This document shows positions 34,155 to 42,383 of a DNA stretch of 64,000 bases, piece after piece. This DNA comes from Undibacterium pigrum. Lineage in GTDB: Bacteria; Pseudomonadota; Gammaproteobacteria; Burkholderiales; Burkholderiaceae_D. Location: positions 248,001 through 312,000 of the forward strand of contig NZ_QJKB01000002.1 of the NCBI RefSeq assembly GCF_003201815.1. The letters are read 5' to 3'. The notes under the pieces were generated by a model, which was not told the DNA's origin, did no database searches, and saw nothing but the letters and a program-made list of their open reading frames with translations. The position numbers and the translations under genes were made by a program. Each line of letters starts with the position of its first letter. The stretch's first letter is position 1.

Positions 34155-35543
34155 TTAATGATCGGAACTGTGGGCCGCAGCCATGGCAAATGCCTTGGCT
34201 TCAGACTCTGCACCCTGGCCGTTGAAAAACAGATTGAGCGTCACTGCCGCAATGGTGGCCAGCAAGATGCCGCTATCGACTATCGTGCCCAGCCAGTGCG
34301 GCAAGTGCGAGAAAAATTGTGGCGCCACCAGAGGTATCATGCCTGCCCCTATGCTGACCGCAACGATGAACAGGTTGTGGCGCTGGTGATTGAGCCCGGC
34401 ATTGCCGAGTATCTTGATACCGGTGGCTGCCACCATGCCAAACATGACTATGCCTGCGCCGCCGAGTACATATACAGGTATCGATGCCGCCACATGCGCC
34501 ATTTTGGGGAACATACCAAACGCCACAAGTATCACACCTGCAGCCGCGCAGACATAACGGCTGCGCACGCCGGTGACACCGACCAGGCCTATGTTTTGTG
34601 AAAACGAGGTGTAAGGAAAAGTATTGAAGACACCACCGATGACCGTGCCCAGGCTGTCAGCCCGCAGACCATTCGCCAGTTCTTCATTGCTGATGCGCTT
34701 GCCGGTAAGCTCAGACAGCGCGAGGAACATGCCTGTAGACTCGACCATCGTGACGATCATGACCAGGCACATACCTATAATGGCACCGAGGTCAAAAGTC
34801 GGCATGCCATACTGGAAGGGCATGATGAAGGCAAACCAGCCTGCCTCACCCAGGCCGTCAAAACTGACCTTGCCCAAGAGCAGCGAAACCATAAAGCCCG
34901 CCACCATGCCCAGCAAGACCGAGATATTACCCAAAAAGCCGCGCAGATAACGTGTCATGAGCATGATGGAGACCAGCACAAAAAAGGCAATCGCCAGGTT
35001 TTCAGGCGCACCATAATTGGGATTGGCTTGCATGGATTTGCTGGCCGCATCAAAGATCATCGGCTGCCCGCCCGCTGCCCAGTTGATACCCACACGCATG
35101 AGGGTAATGCCGATGACGGTAATGATGGTGCCGGTAACCACAGGCGGGAAAAACCTGACGGCCCGGCTCATGAAGGGCGTAATGATGAGACCAAAAATAC
35201 CGGAGGCGATGACCGCCCCATAAATGCTGAGTATGCCCAGGCTGGGGTTGCCCGCCATCGCCACCATGGGGCCTACTGCCGCAAAAGTGACACCCATCAT
35301 GACAGGCATGCGTATGCCAAATTTCCAGATACCCAGCGCCTGTATCAGGGTCACCAGGCCGCAACAGAATAAATCGGCATTGATGAGGAAGGCTATCTGG
35401 TCTTTGGGTAAATGTAATGCACCGCCGATAATGAGAGGCACGGCTATCGCCCCGGCATACATCACCAGCACGTGCTGTATGCCCAGAGTGAATAATTTTG
35501 CTGCTGGTAGCTTTTCATCTACCGGGTGTATCGCTGTTTGCAT
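34155..35543 (-). CDS. NCS2 urate/xanthine-type permease
   Basis: The 462-residue membrane protein has about 14 hydrophobic segments and the nucleobase-ascorbate/UapA-UraA fold signatures: LGIQHVLVMYAGAIAVPLIIG, MPVMMGVTFAAVGPM, and the motif region SELTGKRISNEELANGLRADSLGTVIGGVFNTFPYTSFSQNIGLV (Q-N in the substrate site). It differs from the AzgA-type permease at 11143. The neighbours favour urate or xanthine as substrate. It is transcribed with the 8-oxoguanine deaminase. Confidence 0.9.
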   Translation of the reverse strand: MQTAIHPVDEKLPAAKLFTLGIQHVLVMYAGAIAVPLIIGGALHLPKDQIAFLINADLFCCGLVTLIQALGIWKFGIRMPVMMGVTFAAVGPMVAMAGNPSLGILSIYGAVIASGIFGLIITPFMSRAVRFFPPVVTGTIITVIGITLMRVGINWAAGGQPMIFDAASKSMQANPNYGAPENLAIAFFVLVSIMLMTRYLRGFLGNISVLLGMVAGFMVSLLLGKVSFDGLGEAGWFAFIMPFQYGMPTFDLGAIIGMCLVMIVTMVESTGMFLALSELTGKRISNEELANGLRADSLGTVIGGVFNTFPYTSFSQNIGLVGVTGVRSRYVCAAAGVILVAFGMFPKMAHVAASIPVYVLGGAGIVMFGMVAATGIKILGNAGLNHQRHNLFIVAVSIGAGMIPLVAPQFFSHLPHWLGTIVDSGILLATIAAVTLNLFFNGQGAESEAKAFAMAAAHSSDH

Positions 35544-36031
35544 CGTCTCTTCCTTGCTTGATGGTTTGGTTGTGACACATCACTGCTGGGTTCTCTGACG
35601 GAACTTGTTCTCAGTGATGGCTGGAAATGCTCATACTGAAATGCTAAAGACTAAAGCGACTGGTAATCGAAATGAGGGGGAAATGCATCATGTGCAAGAC
35701 TCCTGGTTTGCCTTCCTGACGATGGTGTCGTCAGGAAAAGCGGCTACAAATACAGCCGAAACATAGTGTCCGACTGCGCTTTCTACTGCTGCCTGACGAA
35801 ATGCATCCTCCACGAACTGGAAGAAGACATCTCGTCAGGATTGATCTGCGTCGTAAAAAAATGCCGGTGAAAGCATGTTCTTGCGTCGCCTCAAACCATG
35901 CAGCGGTAAGCACCGCAAACATGGCAGCAGGCTCAAGCTCAGCCCTTGTTCTGCATCAGATCTTCATTGCGAAGCTGAAGCAGGCAATACTGAAAGTGGC
36001 GCCAGAAATCCTGGTAAAACGGGTACAGAAA
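35544..36031. other. Non-coding gap upstream of the permease with CTGACGA palindromes
   Basis: This stretch must contain the permease promoter. A perfect 10-bp inverted repeat, TTCCTGACGA (35713-35722) with TCGTCAGGAA (35728-35737) around TGGTG, lies about 170 bp before the permease start. The same core recurs as an inverted pair CCTGACGA (35792-35799) and TCGTCAGG (35832-35839). Four copies of one 7-mer in two inverted pairs suggest a regulator site or hairpins. No convincing gene is present. Confidence 0.6.
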
Positions 36032-36153
36032 AACCTCTCAACACAGAGACACAGAGGGGGCACAGAGGTGCACGGAGGAAAAACAAAACAGAAAAAGGTT
36101 TTCTCATGCTTTTCTCTGTGTCTCAGTGTCTCTGTGGTGAGCTCTTTGGTCTT
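36032..36153. repeat. Dispersed long-stem inverted repeat, diverged copy
   Basis: The left arm (AACCTCTCAACACAGAGACA) and the right arm (CTCTGTGTCTCAGTGTCTCT near 36113-36132, ending GGTCTT) are the same CACAGAG-unit element as at 16497, with mismatches and an altered centre. Its right end overlaps the stop codon of the UraD-AllC gene by two bases. Confidence 0.8.
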
Positions 36154-37909
36154 AGTCCCTACCTTTAAAATTCCTTAAAAAATCGAGCAAGATTTGTGCC
36201 GAGACTTCTGCATCGTCGGCGCTCATGGTTTCCAGCGGGTTGTGGCTGATGCCGCCGTTGCCGCAGCGGGTGAACAGCATGGCGACATCGGTCATTTTGG
36301 CTATCGCCATGGCATCATGGCCTGCACCTGACGGTAATTCAAAAGCTGGCAAACCTGCTCTTTGCGTAGCTGCTGCCAGTTGCTGCATCAGCCATGGGGC
36401 ACACGGTGCTGCCGGGGCGGATACGGCTTTGACGATGTTCACTTCAATATTGCGCTGCTGGCAGATGACTTCTATCTTTGCCAGGATGTCATTTACCGCA
36501 GCATCGCGGGTGGCATCATCAGCGGCGCGGATATCCAGCGACAGATTGCAGGAGCCGGGTATGACATTGACCGAACCATGTGGCACCTGCAACTGGCCTA
36601 CCGTGCCGACCAGGGACGTGCCATTGGCGCAGCGCTGTTCTACATACAAAATGATTTCTGCGGCGGCAGCGGCAGCATCCTTGCGCATACTCATGGGTGT
36701 GGTGCCAGCATGGCTGGCAACCCCTTTGAGTTGCACCTGATAACGGCAACTGCCTGCGATAGAAGTGACTATGCCCACTGGCAGGTCACGGCCCAGCAAG
36801 ACCGGGCCTTGCTCTATATGCACTTCGACATAGCCCAGTATCTGTGCAGGGTCACGTGCGATGGCCAGGATTTGTTTGACATCATGCCCGGCAGCAGTCA
36901 GTGCCTCACGCATGCTGATGCCGTCAGCATCGGTCTTGTCCAGCAAGGTCAGGTCAAACTGGCCGATGATGGCGTTACTGCCCAGGAAGGTGCTTTTGAA
37001 GCGCACGCCTTCTTCTTCAGAAAAGCCGATTATTTCGAAATTGAAGGGCAGTTTTTCATTTCTGTCGTTCAGGTGCTTGACGATGGCGATGGGTAGCAGG
37101 ATGCCTTCACGGCCATCGTATTTGCCGCCATTGCAGACGGTATCGTAGTGAGAGCCGGTCAGCAGGGTCTTGGCATCGGTGGCATCAGACAGGTAGCGGC
37201 CAACGACGTTGCCGACGGCATCGATATGCACATGCATGCCCGCTTCACGCATCCAGGCCGCCAGTTGCTCTGCGGTTTTTTGGTGCGCGGGCGTCATGTA
37301 GGCGCAGGTCAGGCCATCTTCATCATCGCTCCAGGCGGCCAGGGTTTCTGACCATTGCATGATGGTCTTGCCAAATTGCAGGGTGTGTTCGAGCAAATCA
37401 TTCAGGCGCAGCTCAGCAATGCGACCTATCTGGCGCAGGCATTCTGCCAGCTCGTCTGCACGCTGGTTCTTGAAGCGGCGCTGGAAGGTGGCGATGATGG
37501 TTTCCCGCGTAAAGCCCTTGCCATCCGGCCCTTTGACGGCGAGGATGAAGGGGAAACCAAACTTGCTGTTGTAGTCGGCATTGAGTTTATGCAGTATCGC
37601 AAATTCTTCAGGACTGCAATTGGTCAGGCCTGCCTTGGCCTGTTCACCGGTTGATTCTGCCGTCAATTCTCCGGCGATGGCGGCCTTGCCTGCCAACTCG
37701 GGGTGGGCACGGATCAGGCCCAACTGTTCTGCTTCTGTCGCCTGGCTGACCACGGTTTGCAAGGCCAGCTTGAGTGCCGTGATGCTGGCAAAGGGGCGGC
37801 TGGCCGCTGCCCGTTCAGGTATCCAGGGTGAATGTTCATAGATACCATGCAGGATATGCACAAAGTCTTGCGGGCTACAGTGGTTCAGGTGGTCCAGAGT
37901 TGTCGTCAT
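36152..37909 (-). CDS. Fused OHCU decarboxylase (UraD) - allantoate amidohydrolase (AllC)
   Basis: The 585-residue protein joins two enzymes of urate breakdown. Residues 1-170 match OHCU decarboxylase (FVHILHGIYEHSPWIPERA; catalytic His in LIRAHPELAGKAAIAGEL). Residues about 180-585 match the M20-type allantoate amidohydrolase: LTGSHYDTVCNGGKYDGREG (metal His/Asp), GFSEEEGVRFKSTFLGS, EVHIEQGPVL, and AGHDAMAIAKM. The N-half yields allantoin and the C-half acts two steps later on allantoate, so allantoinase must come from elsewhere. A bifunctional arrangement of this kind is known in Burkholderiales. The stop lies in the repeat at 36032. Confidence 0.93.
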   Translation of the reverse strand: MTTTLDHLNHCSPQDFVHILHGIYEHSPWIPERAAASRPFASITALKLALQTVVSQATEAEQLGLIRAHPELAGKAAIAGELTAESTGEQAKAGLTNCSPEEFAILHKLNADYNSKFGFPFILAVKGPDGKGFTRETIIATFQRRFKNQRADELAECLRQIGRIAELRLNDLLEHTLQFGKTIMQWSETLAAWSDDEDGLTCAYMTPAHQKTAEQLAAWMREAGMHVHIDAVGNVVGRYLSDATDAKTLLTGSHYDTVCNGGKYDGREGILLPIAIVKHLNDRNEKLPFNFEIIGFSEEEGVRFKSTFLGSNAIIGQFDLTLLDKTDADGISMREALTAAGHDVKQILAIARDPAQILGYVEVHIEQGPVLLGRDLPVGIVTSIAGSCRYQVQLKGVASHAGTTPMSMRKDAAAAAAEIILYVEQRCANGTSLVGTVGQLQVPHGSVNVIPGSCNLSLDIRAADDATRDAAVNDILAKIEVICQQRNIEVNIVKAVSAPAAPCAPWLMQQLAAATQRAGLPAFELPSGAGHDAMAIAKMTDVAMLFTRCGNGGISHNPLETMSADDAEVSAQILLDFLRNFKGRD

Positions 37910-38119
37910 AATTGCTCAGGTGTTGTGCCTGTTATTTGTACGTATTCATTAATGTGACCGGTATTGTCCCGGCATGATGATGAAGCTTAAGCCCAATTCT
38001 GGCCTGCAATGTGCTGCTGTCTTCATGATCTGTATATCTTCGATAGTATATTGATAGACTGCTGGCAGTATAAGATTTGGCTGATAGCGCATTTCAAGTC
38101 ATCAATATAGGAGATCAGT

Positions 38120-38473
38120 ATGGGAAAGCTCAGTACACATGTGCTGGATATCACCGTTGGCAAGCCCGGCGTGGGTGTGCAGGTGGAGTTATATGCCGTC
38201 AATGCAGACGAAAAAACCCTGCTGAAGACAGAAACCACCAACCATGATGGCCGCTGCAATGCGCCCTTGTTGGAAGGTGACAGCCTGAAGCCAGGCCTGT
38301 ATGAGCTGGTATTTGCGGCAGGTGATTATTTCGACAAGCAGGGCGTGGACCTGCCCAGCCCCAAGTTCATAGACCGCGTGACCCTGGCTTTTGGCGTGGC
38401 CGATGCCAGCCAGAATTACCATGTGCCGCTGGTGGTGTCGCCTTGGGCTTATTCCACCTATCGCGGCAGCTAA
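38120..38473 (+). CDS. uraH: 5-hydroxyisourate hydrolase
   Basis: The 117-residue transthyretin-like enzyme hydrolyses 5-hydroxyisourate to OHCU. It has THVLDITVGKPGVGVQVELY at the start (catalytic His), the middle Arg/Asp segment NHDGRCNAPLLEG, and the C-terminal hallmark YSTYRGS. AGGAGA sits six bases before the ATG. It is divergent from the UraD-AllC gene, whose first domain takes its product, and is convergent with a LysR gene three bases away. Confidence 0.97.
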   Translation: MGKLSTHVLDITVGKPGVGVQVELYAVNADEKTLLKTETTNHDGRCNAPLLEGDSLKPGLYELVFAAGDYFDKQGVDLPSPKFIDRVTLAFGVADASQNYHVPLVVSPWAYSTYRGS

Positions 38474-38476
38474 AAA

Positions 38477-39415
38477 CTATTTGCTCATCAAAGATTTGGC
38501 TGCCTGGGCTATCTGCTCACGCAGCCATCTGTGTTCTGGTGAATGATGCACGCGTTCATGCCAGAGCTGGTAAAAGCGCAGTGGCGGGAATTTGATGGGA
38601 ATGGAAAAAGTCTTTAATTGCAGGCTTTTTTCATAAAAGCTCAGGTATTGCTTGCCCGTCGTCAGCACCATGTCTGACTGCGTCAGCATATGCGGCATCA
38701 GGCCAAAGTAAGCTGACTCAACCACGACATTGCGGCGCAGGTGCTGGCGTTCCAGATGGGCATCAATGACGCCATGATAGCCGGACAGGAGTTGCGAAGG
38801 TGCGACATGCGGCAGGCTCAGGTAGTCTTCCAGAGTCATGTCGTCAGTACCCGTGCGCTTGGCATAGGGGCTGTCGGCACGCATGGCGCAGACGATGGGG
38901 TCTTCAAACAGCTTGGACAGGTGCAGGTGTTGTGGTGGTTCATCCCAGTTGGCAATGACGAGATCAAGGTCACCGTCAGACAGATGGCGCACATAATCAA
39001 CTTCTGCCCCCAGGCCATGGATGACGATGCGGCTTTTGGGTGATTCACGGCGCAGGCGCTCTACCACGCTGGGCAGGAATTGCACATGCAGGGAATCTGG
39101 CGCAGCGATGTGAAAGGTCTTGCTTTCTTGCTGGGCGACGAAGGGGACCTTGCGTTCAAACAAGAGCTCGGTTTCATCGAGTATGCGCTTGGCAGGCTTG
39201 AGCAGGGTTTCACCATGGGGGGTAGGCACCATGCCACGGCCACCGCGCACCAGCAATTGATCGCCAGTCAGCTCGCGCAGTTTGCGTAGCGAGGCAGAAA
39301 TCGAAGGCTGCGGCTGGTTAAGCTTTAAAGCCACGCGGGAGACGTTTTTCTCACTGAGCAAAAGATACAAAATACGTATCAGATGCAGATCGAGATGATT
39401 GGGTAGTTGTGCCAT
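38477..39415 (-). CDS. LysR family regulator divergent from puuD
   Basis: The 312-residue regulator has an N-terminal winged helix (LHLIRILYLLLSEKNVSRVALKLNQPQPSISASLRKLRELTG) and a LysR effector domain resembling the NodD/LeuO-like branch. The ATG at 39415 is preferred; a 20-codon upstream extension is possible. Lying between uraH and puuD and divergent from puuD, it is the obvious candidate regulator of urate catabolism. An ACTTC-N9-GAAGT element at 39463-39481 could be its site. Confidence 0.9.
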   Translation of the reverse strand: MAQLPNHLDLHLIRILYLLLSEKNVSRVALKLNQPQPSISASLRKLRELTGDQLLVRGGRGMVPTPHGETLLKPAKRILDETELLFERKVPFVAQQESKTFHIAAPDSLHVQFLPSVVERLRRESPKSRIVIHGLGAEVDYVRHLSDGDLDLVIANWDEPPQHLHLSKLFEDPIVCAMRADSPYAKRTGTDDMTLEDYLSLPHVAPSQLLSGYHGVIDAHLERQHLRRNVVVESAYFGLMPHMLTQSDMVLTTGKQYLSFYEKSLQLKTFSIPIKFPPLRFYQLWHERVHHSPEHRWLREQIAQAAKSLMSK

Positions 39416-39756
39416 GTTGATGCCTGTCTTCAAACGTATATCGAAATCTGTATTTTTAATATACTTCGTTTTCAATGAAGTTTGTAGGGAAAAAGTTTAT
39501 CGTTACCAGACTTCACCAAGTTTTTTGCTATTGGTCTTACCTGCCCTTGGTCTAACTGCGACAATAGGAGACATTTGCAGCAGATAGATACAGGTTGTGG
39601 TTTTTTAGCACTAAGATCGTGAATCATGGTAGCGTAAGCTGCCAGAAACACCTGGTCGCAGCGGAGCTTCGGTTCGCGACCATTTTGGGGTATTTTTCTA
39701 TCCCTCTCGTCTGAAGAGCCCGCGGAGGCAGACGAGCTTCTAACATGAGAGAAAAC
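39416..39756. other. Structured intergenic region before puuD
   Basis: Two hairpins lie in the probable puuD leader. The first is TGGTCGC (39653-39659) with GCGACCA (39676-39682), enclosing a short stem with a UUCG-type loop near 39665-39674. The second is CTCGTCTG (39706-39713) with CAGACGAG (39729-39736), ending nine bases before the first possible start (39745) and so close to the ribosome site. The pairs could be a structured 5' leader controlling translation. I could not match it to a known riboswitch by eye. Confidence 0.55.
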
Positions 39757-40989
39757 ATGGAAGCTTTTTTACTTGCGTATGGCACTGAGTGGCTGAACCT
39801 GATCGTCCGCTGGCTGCATTTGATTACAGGCATAGCCTGGATAGGTGCATCCTTCTACTTCGTCTGGCTGGACAATACTATCCGCCCGCCCAAACCGGGT
39901 TCTGAACTGGCCAACAAGGGTGTGTCCGGTGAATTGTGGGCCGTGCATGGCGGTGGCTTTTATAACCCACAAAAATACCTGATCGCCCCCAAGGAATTGC
40001 CAGAAGAACTGCACTGGTTCAAATGGGAAGCCTATGCTACCTGGCTGTCTGGCTTTGCGATGTTGTTCATCGTCTATTACTTCAATGCGTCCCCGATGAT
40101 GATAGACAAATCAGTCGCTGACCTGACTAGCTGGCAAGCCATAGGCATAGGTCTGGGCACGCTGCTGGTGGGCTGGACCGTATATGACTTGCTGTGCCGC
40201 TCTCCACTGGGCAAGCGTGAAGGCCTGCTGGGCATCATCATGTTTGTGTTCATTGTGGCGGCAGCATTCGTGTTGTCGAAATTCCTCAGTGGCCGTGCTG
40301 CCTATATCCACGTTGGCGCGATGATAGGTACGATGATGGTGGGTAATGTGCTAATGCTCATCATCCCAGGCCAGCGCAAACTGGTCGAAGCCATGCAGCA
40401 GGGCAAATCACCTGACCCCGTCCACGGCCAGAAAGCCAAGCAACGCAGCGTGCACAATAATTACTTCACCCTGCCGGTGCTGTTCATCATGATCAGCAAC
40501 CACTATGCAATGACTTACAACCATGAATACAACTGGCTGGTGCTGGCTGTCATCATGGCGGCGGGTGTCTTGATACGTCATTTCTTCAACCTGCGTCACA
40601 AGGGTATTACCAACTGGGCTTATCCTGCGGCGGGCGTGACTTTATTGCTGGCAGTAGCTATTGCGATTGCACCAAAACCACCTGCCAAAGTGGCAGCATC
40701 TGACCCTGCCCTGTCGGCGGCAGAAGCAGAGGCTGCACAGTTCACTAAAGTGCAGGGCATCATCCAGCAGCGTTGTGCATCCTGCCATGCGGCTGCGCCT
40801 ACCCAGCCCGGCTTTGCCACTGCTCCTGCCGGTATCAAGCTCGATACGCCGGAACAGATCAAACAGAATGCGGTAAAGGTCAATATGCAGGCCGTGCAAC
40901 TCAAGGCCATGCCTATAGGGAATATGACACAGATGACGGAAGAAGAACGTGCAATCGTCGGTGCCTGGTTCCAGGCCGGTGCCAAGTAA
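39757..40989 (+). CDS. puuD: Membrane urate hydroxylase PuuD with cytochrome c domain
   Basis: The 410-residue protein (414 if the ATG at 39745 is used) has about eight membrane helices with the family start RWLHLITGIAWIGASFYFVWLDN and HGGGFYNPQKY. It ends in a cytochrome c-like domain whose haem site is IIQQRCASCHAAAP, with a Met ligand likely in AMPIGNMTQMT. PuuD oxidises urate to 5-hydroxyisourate, passing electrons to the respiratory chain instead of making peroxide. It sits beside uraH and is transcribed with an M20 gene. Confidence 0.95.
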   Translation: MEAFLLAYGTEWLNLIVRWLHLITGIAWIGASFYFVWLDNTIRPPKPGSELANKGVSGELWAVHGGGFYNPQKYLIAPKELPEELHWFKWEAYATWLSGFAMLFIVYYFNASPMMIDKSVADLTSWQAIGIGLGTLLVGWTVYDLLCRSPLGKREGLLGIIMFVFIVAAAFVLSKFLSGRAAYIHVGAMIGTMMVGNVLMLIIPGQRKLVEAMQQGKSPDPVHGQKAKQRSVHNNYFTLPVLFIMISNHYAMTYNHEYNWLVLAVIMAAGVLIRHFFNLRHKGITNWAYPAAGVTLLLAVAIAIAPKPPAKVAASDPALSAAEAEAAQFTKVQGIIQQRCASCHAAAPTQPGFATAPAGIKLDTPEQIKQNAVKVNMQAVQLKAMPIGNMTQMTEEERAIVGAWFQAGAK

Positions 40990-41017
40990 ATCAATAACAA
41001 TCCAGAAAGTACAAGAC

Positions 41018-42241
41018 ATGAATAATTACGAACAACTCGACGCCTGGGTAGACAGCCACTTTGACGAGCAGGTCAAGTTTCTGCAAGAATTGATACGCGT
41101 TCCTACCGACACACCACCCGGCAATAACACCCCGCATGCAGAGCGCACTGCTGATCTGCTGCAAGACATGGGTATCAACGCAGAAAAACATGTAGTGCCA
41201 GATAGCGAAGTCAAGGAGGCTGGCTTGCAAAGCATCACCAATCTGCTGGTGCGTCGCCAGTATGGCCCGGGTAAGACGGTGTTGCTGAATGCCCATGGCG
41301 ATGTGGTGCCACCGGGTGAAGGCTGGACCAAGGACCCTTACGGTGGTGAAATAGAAAACGGCAATATCTATGGCCGCGCTACGGCTGTCAGCAAATGTGA
41401 TTTCTCGACTTACACATTTGCCCTGCGTGCACTGGAAGCCGTTGCCAAACCCAAAGCAGGCACACTGGAATTGCTGTTCACTTATGATGAAGAGTTCGGT
41501 GGCGAAGTCGGCCCGGGCTGGATGCTCAAACATAATCTCATCAAGCCTGACCTGATGATTGCTGCTGGTTTTTCTTACCAGGTCATCACTGCGCATAACG
41601 GTTGTTTGCAGATGGAAGTGACCGTGCATGGCAAGATGGCCCATGCAGCAATCCCTGATTCTGGTGTCGATGCCTTGCAGGCGGCAGTCAAAATCCTGAA
41701 TGCCCTGTATGCACAAAACACGCTGTACAAACAGGTTACCTCGAAAGTCGAAGGCATCACCCACCCTTACCTGAATGTGGGGACCATAGAAGGTGGCACC
41801 AATACCAATGTCATCCCTGGCCGTGTGACATTCAAGCTGGACCGCCGCATGATACCGGAAGAAAATCCGGCAGAAGTCGAAGCGACGTTGCGCAAAGTCA
41901 TCAGCGATACCGCTGCAGATTTACCGGGCATCAGCGTCGACGTAAAACGCATCTTGCTGGCAAATTCCATGCGGCCGCTGCCGGGTAATACACCGTTGGT
42001 GGAGGCGATACAAAAGCATGGCGGTACAGTATTTGGTGAAGCAATTCCGGCACTGGGTACACCTTTGTATACCGATGTGCGTTTGTTCTCGGAAGCGGGC
42101 ATACCTGGCGTCATCTATGGTGCAGGGCCGCGCACTGTACTGGAATCGCATGCGAAACGTGCGGATGAGCGTTTGAATCTGGAAGATTTACGCAAAGCGA
42201 CTAAGGTGATTGCGCGTAGTCTGGCAGATTTGCTGGTGTGA
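41018..42241 (+). CDS. M20 family metallohydrolase
   Basis: The 407-residue protein has the di-zinc M20 layout: LLNAHGDVVPPGEGWTKDPY (His and Asp), a bridging-Asp segment RATAVSKCDFSTYTFAL, TYDEEFGGEVGPG (Glu-Glu), and a late ligand in ESHAKRADE. The dimerisation domain is at about 185-300. It resembles ArgE/DapE-type deacylases; the substrate is not predictable. It starts 28 bp after puuD and so is probably cotranscribed, which suggests a role in ureide or carbamoyl compound breakdown. The ATG at 41018 is used; an upstream frame overlapping puuD is not. Confidence 0.85.
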   Translation: MNNYEQLDAWVDSHFDEQVKFLQELIRVPTDTPPGNNTPHAERTADLLQDMGINAEKHVVPDSEVKEAGLQSITNLLVRRQYGPGKTVLLNAHGDVVPPGEGWTKDPYGGEIENGNIYGRATAVSKCDFSTYTFALRALEAVAKPKAGTLELLFTYDEEFGGEVGPGWMLKHNLIKPDLMIAAGFSYQVITAHNGCLQMEVTVHGKMAHAAIPDSGVDALQAAVKILNALYAQNTLYKQVTSKVEGITHPYLNVGTIEGGTNTNVIPGRVTFKLDRRMIPEENPAEVEATLRKVISDTAADLPGISVDVKRILLANSMRPLPGNTPLVEAIQKHGGTVFGEAIPALGTPLYTDVRLFSEAGIPGVIYGAGPRTVLESHAKRADERLNLEDLRKATKVIARSLADLLV

Positions 42242-42258
42242 TGACGGCATGAGAGTAT

Positions 42259-42294
42259 TTGCAGGTTCACTGCTTGTGATTGGTGAACCTGCAA
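42259..42294 (+). terminator. Hairpin ending the puuD-M20 unit
   Basis: A perfect 12-bp stem, TTGCAGGTTCAC (42259-42270) with GTGAACCTGCAA (42283-42294), lies 17 bp beyond the M20 stop. A TTTTT run comes only about 14 bases later, so it may be a weak or Rho-assisted terminator. Confidence 0.6.
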
Positions 42295-42383
42295 GATGTC
42301 ATGATACTTTTTGCGTAGGCTATCGAAGCCATCCCAGCCATCATGGCTATGAAATACTGAGATCATCAATCAAATCAATCAAA

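Noticed and set aside
40949..41017. Upstream extension of the M20 gene overlapping puuD
   Set aside because: The extra residues come from the puuD coding region in another frame; the ATG at 41018 fits the family length.
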